DNA of 21,905 nt from NCBI GenBank assembly GCA_031362405.1, contig JANLSO010000042.1, positions 1-21,905 of the forward strand, written 5' to 3'. Each line of letters opens with the position of its first letter. Position 1 is the stretch's first letter. The position numbers and the translations under genes were made by a program. The notes beneath the pieces are model-generated. The model had not been told where the DNA came from, made no database searches, and was given only the letters and a program-made list of their open reading frames with translations. Shown here piece by piece: positions 8,332 to 14,693 of the stretch. Source of the stretch: JANLSO01 sp031362405 (GTDB taxonomy: Bacteria > Actinomycetota > Thermoleophilia > Miltoncostaeales > Miltoncostaeaceae).

Positions 8332-8354
8332 GGCACCGGGCTCGTCCGGCTGCC

Positions 8355-8384
8355 GTCACACCCGTGCCGGGCACGGTCGGTGAC
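8355..8384. repeat. Imperfect hairpin of the GTGCC palindrome family
   Basis: A left arm GTCACACCCGTGCC is followed by a G and a right arm GGCACGGTCGGTGAC, which pairs apart from one inserted base and one change. It shares TCACACC and the GTGCC/GGCAC centre with the perfect palindrome 120 bp downstream, so it looks like a decayed relative. Confidence 0.6.
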
Positions 8385-8474
8385 ACACGTGCAAGCAAAC
8401 TGTTGTGCCAAACCACTTCTCGGCTGTCGTCAACGTGCCCAGATCCCGGTCTCCGTCGGTGTTCGCTCAGAACT

Positions 8475-8511
8475 GATGTCACACCCGGTGCCTGGCACCG
8501 GGTGTGACATC
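8475..8511. repeat. Perfect 37-bp palindrome (REP-like)
   Basis: The arms are 18 bp and match perfectly around a single T at 8493. The left arm reads GATGTCACACCCGGTGCC. The central 17 nt, CCGGTGCCTGGCACCGG, recurs with one base change at 19721-19737. There is no following T tract on either strand, so it is not a classical terminator, and it sits upstream of both flanking genes rather than after them. Confidence 0.9.
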
Positions 8512-8535
8512 GGGGCGAGGGCCACGTACGCTCGG

Positions 8536-8570
8536 CGTTTGTCCTTGCGTCCCGGGCACCGGGCTCGTCC
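8536..8570. repeat. 35-nt direct repeat, copy 2
   Basis: This copy begins CGTTTGTCCTTGCGTC and is otherwise identical to the copy at 8297-8331, 239 bp away. It is followed by CGGGCACCAGG, a further fragment of the same GGCACC unit. The perfect palindrome lies between the two copies. Confidence 0.85.
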
Positions 8571-8640
8571 CGGGCACCAGGCGAGCCTCGACGTCCGGTC
8601 AGGCGACGCGCCGCGCCGACATCCCATAGGTTCGCCATCC

Positions 8641-9618
8641 GTGCCCGGGCTTACCGACAAACTCCCCGATATCGAGCTGCTCAGCCGATCCGGGACCTAC
8701 CTACCGCAAAAGGCGGTTCCCTTCTGGGAGACGGGGCCGCTGCCGGATGTCGAGATCGTTCCACGCGTCCGCAAGGAAGCACCTCGCGCGGCTGCCCCGA
8801 CGCGTCGACCGCGACCACCACGGCCCGCGCCGATGCGACGCACCCCGCCACGGACGGTGCCGGTCGCGCGCGTCGGCGCGCCCCGAGAATCCCGGCCACA
8901 TGCCGCCGCGCGCGTGCCCTCCCCGCCTCGCCTCGAGGTTCCCGACTTCGTCTCCCGACCCCGCCCGGCACCCGCCGTCGTCGAGCCCGTGCGGGCGACG
9001 CCCCGACACGCAACCGCCACTCCACCGCGCCGCGGACCCCGTTGGGACCGAATCGCCGCGGCGACAATGGCGCTCGTCTTCGCCGGCGTCGTCGTGGGCC
9101 TGGGTCTTGGTGGCCGCTCAACGACTGCCCCCGACGTCTCTGCGCCCCTCGCCCAGCCGGGAATCAGCAACGCGGCCGGCGCCGAGATTCCCCCCACGTA
9201 CCTTCGGCTGTACCGCCGGTTTGGACGCGAGATGGATATCGATTGGAGGTTCCTCGCGGCGATCGGCGCACAGGAGTCCGACCATGGCCGGGCTCCCGGA
9301 GCTCGCGCGCTGAATGAATCGGGCTGCATCGGGCCGATGCAGCTCGGCGTCGGTGGGCGCTGCGGCGACTTCGTCGGCCGCTGGGGGGTCGACGGAAACG
9401 GCGACGGACGCATCAACCCGCTCGCCCCCTCTGATGCGATCGCCTCGGCCGCGCGCGGGTTGAAAGACGGAAAGGGCGCGCCGGGCTTGGGCGGAGCGTA
9501 CGCCGACTACCGCCAGGCCGCCTGCGGCTACTACGGCGCCTGCGCCGACCCCGTCGCCGACTACGCCAACGAGGTCATGGCCCGCGCTGAGCGCTACGGC
9601 TTCCCGCCGGCTCCGTAA
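8641..9618 (+). CDS. Membrane-anchored lytic transglycosylase-like protein
   Basis: A 325-residue protein with three parts. Residues 45-135 are a disordered Pro/Arg/Ala-rich cytoplasmic segment; 138-157 form a single membrane helix (IAAATMALVFAGVVVGLGLG); 182-320 are an extracytoplasmic SLT-like domain. The domain begins PPTYLRLYRRFG. Glu212 in AIGAQESDHGR fits the catalytic glutamate, and ESGCIGPMQLG is the following conserved block. DGNGDG (251-256) resembles a calcium loop. Such enzymes cleave the MurNAc-GlcNAc bond of peptidoglycan. The frame is open far upstream, but that part is repeat DNA. I chose the GTG at 8641, where protein-like sequence starts, though its ribosome-binding site is weak and the exact start is uncertain. 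Confidence 0.82.
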   Translation: MPGLTDKLPDIELLSRSGTYLPQKAVPFWETGPLPDVEIVPRVRKEAPRAAAPTRRPRPPRPAPMRRTPPRTVPVARVGAPRESRPHAAARVPSPPRLEVPDFVSRPRPAPAVVEPVRATPRHATATPPRRGPRWDRIAAATMALVFAGVVVGLGLGGRSTTAPDVSAPLAQPGISNAAGAEIPPTYLRLYRRFGREMDIDWRFLAAIGAQESDHGRAPGARALNESGCIGPMQLGVGGRCGDFVGRWGVDGNGDGRINPLAPSDAIASAARGLKDGKGAPGLGGAYADYRQAACGYYGACADPVADYANEVMARAERYGFPPAP

Positions 9619-9623
9619 TGCAA

Positions 9624-9658
9624 TCGTGGTCTCGCCCGGATCGGGGGCGAGACCACGA
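9624..9658. terminator. Bidirectional terminator hairpin between convergent genes
   Basis: A perfect 14-bp stem (TCGTGGTCTCGCCC and its complement) surrounds a 7-nt loop GGATCGG. It lies 6 bp after the transglycosylase stop and 9 bp after the stop of the actin-like gene on the other strand. No T tract follows, which is common for hairpin terminators in high-GC actinobacteria. Confidence 0.85.
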
Positions 9659-9667
9659 ACGGATCGC

Positions 9668-10768
9668 TCAGTACGGGACGGCGACCTTCTGTTTGGCCTC
9701 CGCGCTCTGGGTCTCCGATTCGACCGCGTCGTCCGCCAAGGTCGTTGCCACCTTGGGGACGCCCCAGGTCTGCAAGCCGAACTTGCGAAAGCCCTGGACG
9801 TTGTTGAGACGGTTGTCGCGGGCGATCTCGACCGGCAGCACCCGACCGCTGAGCAGGGGCGCGAGGTACGGGGCCAACACCGCGCCGCCGCCGCCGGTGA
9901 TCACGATGGTGTCCATGTCCCACTCGTCGGCCCAGAGACGGTTCGCGTCTGACGCGATGTCGGTGGCGAGCTGGGTGAGCACGTGCTCGATCAGGCGGCT
10001 GAGGTCGAAGCTGTCGCCGCGGATCTTGATGTTGCCCTGGTCCATGGCCTCGTAAAGCCGATACAGCTCGACGGTGACACCGCTTTTCTCGCGGATCTTG
10101 CCCGCGATCGTCGCGAAGGCCCGGCCGATGCCGGTCTCAGTGCTCTGGCTCGCCCGCTCCAGGAAGACCCCACGGTCGGAGACGGTGAGGTCCGAGGTCT
10201 GAAAACCGACGTCGACGATTCCGACCTTCTGCTGCATCATCTTGCGGTCGCCGACGTTGCCGTTGTCGTCCAGCAGGAGGTCGTACATCGACCCGAAGGG
10301 CTGGGGGATGACCTTGACCTCACGGATGTCGAGGACCGTGCGGCTGCGGGTGCCATCGGGCGCGACGGTCGTGAAGGAGTGCTTTCCACGCAGCAACCGC
10401 TCCAACTCATCGGCTTTCGGGCGAAACGCCGAGATCGGCAGGCCGGTCACCATGTGGATCGGCTCGCCCTCTTTGGCGAGCTCCGATGCCGCGGCGAGCG
10501 CGAGCACCTTCGCCGAGTCGGTGATGAACCTGTCCTGATCGAGGGTGAACGACCGCAGGCTGCTCTGCCGCTCGGCGAGGTCGCCGGCGAAGATGCCGCG
10601 GTCCTCGATCTCGAGGTGCAGGTGGTCGTCGCCGAGTCGTGCGTCCGGCATCGGACCGCCGAACTGTTGGTCGGTCGCCTCGCCGATGACCGATTTCACC
10701 ACGAGTGACTTCTCACCATTTGTCGCCTTGGTGAAGCCAAAACCGAGATCAATTCCGAGGATTTGCAT
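9668..10768 (-). CDS. ParM/Alp-type actin-like ATPase
   Basis: A 366-residue protein of the ParM/StbA and archaeal-like actin group. The phosphate-1 motif LGIDLGFGFTK is at 4-14, the phosphate-2 motif VGIVDVGFQTSDLTV at 182-196, and the adenosine motif VITGGGGAVLAPYL at 289-302; these define the actin/Hsp70 ATPase fold. The last 30 residues are acidic and variable. Plasmid ParM filaments push plasmid copies apart with a ParR adaptor, but no ParR-like gene or parC-like iteron array is seen within the window, so a plasmid-partition role is not supported here. The start at 10768 is fixed by a perfect AGGAGG eight bases upstream, although the frame opens seven codons earlier at a GTG. Confidence 0.87.
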   Translation of the reverse strand: MQILGIDLGFGFTKATNGEKSLVVKSVIGEATDQQFGGPMPDARLGDDHLHLEIEDRGIFAGDLAERQSSLRSFTLDQDRFITDSAKVLALAAASELAKEGEPIHMVTGLPISAFRPKADELERLLRGKHSFTTVAPDGTRSRTVLDIREVKVIPQPFGSMYDLLLDDNGNVGDRKMMQQKVGIVDVGFQTSDLTVSDRGVFLERASQSTETGIGRAFATIAGKIREKSGVTVELYRLYEAMDQGNIKIRGDSFDLSRLIEHVLTQLATDIASDANRLWADEWDMDTIVITGGGGAVLAPYLAPLLSGRVLPVEIARDNRLNNVQGFRKFGLQTWGVPKVATTLADDAVESETQSAEAKQKVAVPY

Positions 10769-10776
10769 ACTGTTCG

Positions 10777-10782
10777 CCTCCT
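10777..10782 (-). promoter_or_regulatory. Strong ribosome-binding site deciding the actin-like start
   Basis: AGGAGG on the minus strand lies 8 nt from the ATG at 10768. It is a full match to the anti-Shine-Dalgarno sequence and is among the strongest sites in the window. It overlaps the earlier GTG-led codons, so it excludes that longer start. Confidence 0.85.
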
Positions 10783-10954
10783 GAGGCACGGGACCACGAC
10801 CCTATGCAGGGCCACTTCGCGGGGGCTACTCCCACACCGGGGAGGTGCCTGGCCGTTCGGCCCGTTGACGCACCGGGGCCTGCTGACGTACCCCACCCGG
10901 CGAAAGGTGATGAAAGCGCCTCTCCCCGCAGCGATCGCCGAAGCCGACGGCGTC

Positions 10955-10984
10955 TTGTGTCAAACCCGTGACCGGGTTTATCCT
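10955..10984 (+). promoter_or_regulatory. Candidate panC promoter with palindrome in the spacer
   Basis: TTGTGT (10955-10960) and TATCCT (10979-10984) are separated by 18 bp. The spacer and first -10 base carry the inverted repeat AAACCCGTGACCGGGTTT (10962-10979), with 7-bp perfect arms. This arrangement would let a dimeric repressor block the promoter. Transcription from here would give a leader of about 120 nt before panC. Confidence 0.4.
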
Positions 10985-11054
10985 CCCGGGGCCTCGACGT
11001 TCTCGCCCGGCATCCCCTCAGAAAGATTGGGGAGTTGGAGCCCGACGGAAAGGT

Positions 11055-11076
11055 GTACGGGCGATTTCGCCCGTAC
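11055..11076 (+). ncRNA. Hairpin in the presumed panC 5' leader
   Basis: The arm GTACGGGCGA pairs perfectly with its complement around a TT centre, giving a stem of 8-10 bp. It lies 37 bp upstream of the panC ATG. Weaker pairing (TCCCC with GGGGA at about 11014-11033) precedes it. A "pan" leader RNA motif has been described upstream of pantothenate genes in other phyla; I cannot show that this is one. Confidence 0.35.
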
Positions 11077-11113
11077 CGACGGTTGCTTCGCCCACGCGCT
11101 CGTGTGGTCGACG

Positions 11114-12025
11114 ATGACTGCTGAAAACATCCCACCCGACTCCCCCACTCTCGCGCCCGCCTCGCCGGGGCCTGCCGTCGTTGCCCAAACGGTCGGCGAC
11201 GTCCGCACCGCGGTCGCCGCGCTTCGCGCAACCGGTAGGCGCGTCGCTCTCGTACCCACCATGGGAGCCCTCCACGAGGGGCACCTCGAGCTCGTTCGCC
11301 GAGCCGCCGAGGATGGGCACGCGGTCGTCGTCAGCGTCTTTGTCAACCCCACCCAGTTCGGGCCCAGCGAAGACTTCAGCCGCTACCCCCGCCAGCTCGA
11401 AATCGATACCGCGGCCGCGGTGAGTGCCGGAGCCGAGCTGATCTTCGCCCCCCACGTCGAGGAGATCTATCCCGAGGGGTTCGCAACCACGATCCGCCTG
11501 ACAGGGCCCGCTGAAGGCCTGGAAGCCGGCGCGCGACCGACTCACTTCGCGGGCGTGGCGACCGTCGTGGCCAAGCTGCTGCTGACGACCCGGCCCGACC
11601 GGGCCGTCTTCGGCCAGAAAGACGGCCAGCAGGTCGCCGTGGTGCGCCGGATGATGCGCGACCTGCACCTCGACGACATCGAGCTGGTCGTCCACCCCAC
11701 CGTCCGCGAGGCCGATGGCCTCGCGATGAGCAGCCGCAACGCCTACCTCAGCGAGACCGACCGTGTCGCCGCCCGCGCGTTATCGCGGGGCCTGCGGACC
11801 GCGGTGCTGCGGGCGGGCGCGGGTGAGCGCGATGGCGCCCTCCTCGCCCGTGAGGCGTGGGCGACGATGGACGCCGAGCCCGGCTGCGAGCCCGAGTACG
11901 CCGCGCTGGTCGACCCCGACACCTTCCAACCGATTCACACCATGACGACACCCGCACTGCTGTGCGTCGCGGCCCAGGTGGGGCCGGCGCGCTTGATCGA
12001 CAACGCGTTACTCCCAACGACCTGA
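11114..12025 (+). CDS. panC: Pantothenate synthetase (pantoate-beta-alanine ligase) PanC
   Basis: A 303-residue PanC, which condenses pantoate with beta-alanine using ATP to give pantothenate in the cytoplasm. The class-I nucleotidyltransferase HxGH motif is HEGH at 54-57 in PTMGALHEGH. Further blocks are VFVNPTQFGPSEDFSRYPR, FGQKDGQQ (167-173) and MSSRNAYLS (205-213, the KMSKS-like loop). The frame opens at 10763, but everything before 11114 is non-conserved leader, so I use the ATG at 11114. That leaves an unusual 24-residue Pro/Ala-rich tail before the domain. It is the first gene of panC-panD-panB. Confidence 0.95.
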   Translation: MTAENIPPDSPTLAPASPGPAVVAQTVGDVRTAVAALRATGRRVALVPTMGALHEGHLELVRRAAEDGHAVVVSVFVNPTQFGPSEDFSRYPRQLEIDTAAAVSAGAELIFAPHVEEIYPEGFATTIRLTGPAEGLEAGARPTHFAGVATVVAKLLLTTRPDRAVFGQKDGQQVAVVRRMMRDLHLDDIELVVHPTVREADGLAMSSRNAYLSETDRVAARALSRGLRTAVLRAGAGERDGALLAREAWATMDAEPGCEPEYAALVDPDTFQPIHTMTTPALLCVAAQVGPARLIDNALLPTT

Positions 12026-12030
12026 CCCCC

Positions 12031-12035
12031 GGAGG
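12031..12035 (+). promoter_or_regulatory. Ribosome-binding site supporting the panD GTG start
   Basis: GGAGG lies 7 nt upstream of the GTG at 12043 and too far (28 nt) from the internal ATG at 12064. It therefore supports the longer PanD with the N terminus MPPTTRTMLKSK. Confidence 0.75.
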
Positions 12036-12042
12036 GCCTCAC

Positions 12043-12426
12043 GTGCCGCCGACGACTCGCACCATGCTGAAAAGCAAGATCCACCGCGCCACGGTGACCG
12101 ACGCGAACCTGAACTACGTCGGGAGCATCACCGTCGATACCGAGCTGCTCGACGCCGCCGACATCCGGCTCTACGAGCAGGTTGTCATCGTCAACATCAA
12201 CAACGGTGCCCGCTTTGAGACGTACGCGATCGAGGGCGCCGCGGGCAGCGGCACCATGTGCCTCAACGGCGCTGCCGCGCGTCTGTCCCAGCCCGGCGAT
12301 CTGATCATCGTCTTGACCTACGCCCAGTACCTCGAGGCCGATCTCGAGAACTACGAACCGACGGTCGTCCACGTCGACGAGCACAACCGGCAGATCCTCG
12401 TGCCCGACTCCCTCCCGGCCGCATAG
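12043..12426 (+). CDS. panD: Aspartate 1-decarboxylase PanD precursor
   Basis: A 127-residue pro-enzyme that decarboxylates aspartate to beta-alanine, the second substrate of PanC. The self-cleavage site is Gly27-Ser28 in NYVGSITVD; cleavage makes the pyruvoyl cofactor from the serine. The preceding block TMLKSKIHRATVTDANLNY and the later NGAAARLSQPGDLIIVLTYAQY are typical. The start is GTG, supported by GGAGG and by alignment of RTML with the N terminus of the E. coli enzyme. It follows panC by 17 bp, and its own stop codon overlaps the panB ribosome-binding site. Confidence 0.96.
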   Translation: MPPTTRTMLKSKIHRATVTDANLNYVGSITVDTELLDAADIRLYEQVVIVNINNGARFETYAIEGAAGSGTMCLNGAAARLSQPGDLIIVLTYAQYLEADLENYEPTVVHVDEHNRQILVPDSLPAA

Positions 12427-12429
12427 GAG
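12425..12429 (+). promoter_or_regulatory. panB ribosome-binding site overlapping the panD stop
   Basis: AGGAG spans the last two bases of the panD TAG and lies 6 nt before the panB GTG at 12436. Ribosomes ending panD can probably reinitiate directly on panB. Confidence 0.7.
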
Positions 12430-12435
12430 ACCCCT

Positions 12436-13230
12436 GTGTACCACTCCCCTCTGGCCTCGATCACCCGCGGTGGTCTCGCCGCCGATGAGATCTGTGCCCG
12501 CAAGGGCGGTGCCCGCCTCGCGATGCTCACCGCGTACGACTACCCGACCGCCCTGGCCCTCGACACCGCCGGCCTCGACATGCTGCTCGTCGGTGACAGC
12601 CTCGGCGAGGTCGAGCTCGGCTACGCGTCGACCCGTGAGGTGAGCCTGGCGATGATGGTCCACCACATCCGCGCCGTACGGCATGGGGTCACCCGCACGC
12701 ACGTCGTCGGTGATATGCCGGCCGACACGTACCGCACCCCGGCCGAGGCCGTGGCCACCGCGGTTGCCCTCATGGACGCCGGCGCCGACAGCGTGAAGCT
12801 GGAGGGGGCGCTCATCCCCCAGGTGACGGCGATCATCGCCCAGGGGATTCCGGTGATGGGCCACGTGGGCCTGCTGCCCCAGACCGCCGAGGTTCGCACC
12901 CGCCTCGGCAGAACCGATGACGACGCCGCCCGGATCACCGCCGACGCCAAGGCTCTCGATGAGGCCGGCTGCTACGCGATCGTGATCGAGGCCGTCGTTG
13001 CCGATGTCGCCCAGAGGATCACCGACGCCGTGAGCGCCCCGACGATCGGGATCGCCGCTGGCCTGGGCACCGACGGCCAGGTGCTCGTCTCCACCGACCT
13101 GCTCGGGCAGCTCCCACACCCGCCCCGGTTCGTCACCCCGAAGGCCGACGTCTACGGCACGGTCATCGCCGCCGCGACAGAGTTCGCCCGTGACGTACGC
13201 TCCCCCGTCGCCGAGACGGCGGCTGCGTAG
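12436..13230 (+). CDS. panB: 3-methyl-2-oxobutanoate hydroxymethyltransferase PanB
   Basis: A 264-residue TIM-barrel enzyme that transfers a hydroxymethyl group from methylene-tetrahydrofolate to 2-ketoisovalerate, giving ketopantoate. Metal-binding residues are Asp54 (LLVGDSLG), Asp93 (VVGDMPA) and Glu123 (SVKLEG); the catalytic base is Glu185 in IVIEAV. GHVGLLPQ and PTIGIAAG replace the more common GHLGLTPQ and PTIGIGAG but keep the fold positions. The start is GTG. It ends the pan operon, 4 bp before the stop of a convergent gene. The ketopantoate reductase gene needed to complete the pathway is not in the window. Confidence 0.95.
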   Translation: MYHSPLASITRGGLAADEICARKGGARLAMLTAYDYPTALALDTAGLDMLLVGDSLGEVELGYASTREVSLAMMVHHIRAVRHGVTRTHVVGDMPADTYRTPAEAVATAVALMDAGADSVKLEGALIPQVTAIIAQGIPVMGHVGLLPQTAEVRTRLGRTDDDAARITADAKALDEAGCYAIVIEAVVADVAQRITDAVSAPTIGIAAGLGTDGQVLVSTDLLGQLPHPPRFVTPKADVYGTVIAAATEFARDVRSPVAETAAA

Positions 13231-13234
13231 GCGG

Positions 13235-13609
13235 CTACCGACTCTCGGGAGTGAGGGAGAACCACCCCTGGGCGCCGGACATCGTCAGCCGGAACAGGCG
13301 CAGGAAGTCCTCTTGACCAAGGAGCCCGAACCCGACGTCCCACGGCTCGCAGAACCACACGCCGCATTCGATCTCGCGGGCGACCTCCACGACGCAAAGG
13401 CGAACCCACGCCTGACGAGCCACCACCGACGCGTGCCCGCCGACGCCGATGGTTTCCTGTGGTGCACCGGATAAGTCGATCCCGAGGAGTGTGGCGAGCC
13501 ACATTGGCAGACGGGTCCGCAGGCTGCCGGTATCGACGAGGCAGAAAAGCGGCGCGTGAACGGCGCCGTCGATGACCAGGCTGCACACTGGGCGTGGGGT
13601 CGGTTCCAT
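13235..13609 (-). CDS. Retropepsin-like aspartic protease
   Basis: A 124-residue single-domain protein with the retroviral-type aspartic protease signature: LFCLVDTGS, with the catalytic Asp26-Thr27-Gly28, and the second hallmark GLLGQEDFLRLFRL near residues 95-110. Bacterial members of this group are small, presumably act as dimers and have mostly unknown substrates. No signal peptide is visible. The frame extends upstream, but that part is out-of-frame coding sequence of the previous gene. The only ATG before the domain is at 13609, 25 bp after the previous stop. The start therefore remains slightly uncertain. Confidence 0.75.
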   Translation of the reverse strand: MEPTPRPVCSLVIDGAVHAPLFCLVDTGSLRTRLPMWLATLLGIDLSGAPQETIGVGGHASVVARQAWVRLCVVEVAREIECGVWFCEPWDVGFGLLGQEDFLRLFRLTMSGAQGWFSLTPESR

Positions 13610-13634
13610 CCCCGGCAGGAGATGGAACGCGATG

Positions 13635-13997
13635 TCACCCGAGACCGTGCATTCCTTCCATCTGCCACGTGTGCTCCGGGAGGCGCATGATCCCTTGCGG
13701 ACGGACGTTGGCCGCTCGGAGGCGCCGGACAAGCTCAAGTGGGTCGGGATCCGCCATAAGGAGGTGCCGGTCCCGGTCCAACGCGGCCCACTGTCCGACG
13801 AGGTGTGAGAAATCATCGGCATCGGGAACGGGGTCGCTGCGGTGTTCCTCGATCGCGTGCTGGGCTCCCCGCACGAAACACTCGGCGAGAATCGTCGTCG
13901 TCGGAACATCCGGCGGGTAGAGCGGCCGAACGCGATCGAGCCAGTCAGCGACAGGCCCGGTCTCGGTGATGGTGTGACGCGGCTTGCTCGTCGGCAT
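13635..13997 (-). CDS. Small protein with RHH/antitoxin-like N terminus
   Basis: A 120-residue protein I do not firmly recognise. Its N terminus (SKPRHTITETGPVADWLD, then a helix ending LAECFVRGAQHAIEEH) resembles the short ribbon-helix-helix-type antitoxins often seen in actinobacteria, where RxxITET-PPV-xALD is followed by a second helix. The rest is acidic and helical. Codon third positions are strongly GC-rich, so it is a real gene. I chose the ATG at 13997 over a TTG at 14024. It precedes the retropepsin-like gene by 25 bp and follows the mutase-like gene by 49 bp, all in one direction. Confidence 0.6.
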   Translation of the reverse strand: MPTSKPRHTITETGPVADWLDRVRPLYPPDVPTTTILAECFVRGAQHAIEEHRSDPVPDADDFSHLVGQWAALDRDRHLLMADPDPLELVRRLRAANVRPQGIMRLPEHTWQMEGMHGLG

Positions 13998-14046
13998 CGC
14001 CGGAGTGAAGCACCAGAAAGACAAGGTGCCGCACCTTTGGGGGTGT

Positions 14047-14652
14047 TCAGACCTGCTCTTCAGCGGCGACGCTCACGGTTGCCGGATCAGGGAGGAGGAC
14101 GACTTCCTCGCCGAGCACCAGCTCGTCGCCGTCGATCTCGATCCATCGCGCATCGAGGTTCTTGATGGGCTGATCGCGACCTCCGAGCGCACGCCGCATC
14201 ACCCACATCAGCCCCCCGTGGGCGACCGCCGCCACGGTGCGCCCGGGGTGGGCGTTGCCGATCTGGCGTAGCGCCGCCGTGACGCGGATGACGACCTGCT
14301 TGTCCGGCTCGAAACCCGGTGGGGTGCGCCAGGCGGCGAGGTCGCCCGGCCACTGCGCGTCGATCTCAGCGACGGTGAGGCCGGTCCACTCACCGCAGTC
14401 ACGCTCGATCAAGCCGTCGACGACCGCGACGGGGTCGTCCAAATCGAGTACCTCGGCCATGATGTGCGCCGTCTCGTTCGCCCGAGCAAGCGGGGACGAG
14501 AAGACGGCCTCGACACCGTCCATGCGCCGGGCCCCTTCGGCTGCTTGCGCGCGCCCGAAGTCGGTCAGAGGCGGGTCAGCCCGCCCCTGCCAGCGACCGA
14601 GCGCATTCCACTCCGACTGGCCGTGGCGGATGAGCAGAAGTCTCGTCGTCAC
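14047..14652 (-). CDS. Histidine phosphatase / phosphoglycerate mutase-like protein
   Basis: A 201-residue histidine phosphatase superfamily member (branch 1). The catalytic motif is LIRHGQSEWN, with Arg9-His10-Gly11. SSPLARANETA supplies the second arginine, ERDCGEWTG the acid, and VAHGG the second catalytic histidine. This group includes cofactor-dependent phosphoglycerate mutases, alpha-ribazole phosphatase (CobC) and broad phosphatases; sequence alone does not pick one. The GTG at 14652 begins directly at the domain. The longer open frame upstream runs through the vapC gene in another frame and is rejected. The last 15 residues are an acidic tail. Confidence 0.9.
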   Translation of the reverse strand: MTTRLLLIRHGQSEWNALGRWQGRADPPLTDFGRAQAAEGARRMDGVEAVFSSPLARANETAHIMAEVLDLDDPVAVVDGLIERDCGEWTGLTVAEIDAQWPGDLAAWRTPPGFEPDKQVVIRVTAALRQIGNAHPGRTVAAVAHGGLMWVMRRALGGRDQPIKNLDARWIEIDGDELVLGEEVVLLPDPATVSVAAEEQV

Positions 14653-14693
14653 GGAGACATCGGTACCGACAGCAACGGCTGGCAGTCGCTCAT

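Larger units (their letters stand above)
8215..8640. other. Repeat-rich divergent intergenic region
   Basis: This 426-bp stretch lies between the divergent UDG and transglycosylase genes. It is open in one plus-strand frame, but its translation is low-complexity and resembles no protein. It holds a 35-nt direct repeat (two copies), the shorter unit GGCACCGGGCTCGTCC (repeated), an imperfect hairpin and a perfect 37-bp palindrome. Promoters for both neighbours must lie here or inside the repeats; I see no convincing -35/-10 pair. Confidence 0.75.
10783..11113. other. Divergent intergenic region between the actin-like gene and panC
   Basis: About 330 bp without a supported gene. The plus-strand frame of panC stays open through it, but its translation is unlike PanC and low in normal composition. 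It holds a panC promoter candidate, an operator-like palindrome and a hairpin in the presumed panC leader. The long leader on the actin-like side is GC-rich and can fold, but I recognise no known RNA motif in it. Confidence 0.7.

Noticed and set aside
8297..8570. CRISPR array
   Set aside because: There are only two long copies 239 bp apart, no regular spacers and no cas genes.
8176..8640. 155-codon N-terminal extension of the transglycosylase frame
   Set aside because: It covers the palindromes and direct repeats, overlaps the UDG gene start on the other strand, and its translation is not protein-like.
8215..8640. c-di-AMP (ydaO-type) riboswitch before the cell-wall hydrolase
   Set aside because: Such elements often precede wall-lytic genes in actinobacteria, but none of the conserved blocks could be found; the structure here is palindromic repeats.
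10958..10963. TTGACA on the minus strand as the actin-like gene -35 element
   Set aside because: No acceptable -10 sequence lies 16-18 bp downstream.
10763..11113. 117-codon N-terminal extension of PanC
   Set aside because: PanC homology begins after 11114, and the extension covers the divergent promoter region and overlaps the actin-like gene start.
11935..13119. Long open frame on the minus strand (394 codons)
   Set aside because: It is the antisense shadow of panD and panB, which have full catalytic motifs.
13610..13909. Upstream extension of the retropepsin-like frame
   Set aside because: It is an out-of-frame reading of the RHH-like gene, which has the better codon bias there.
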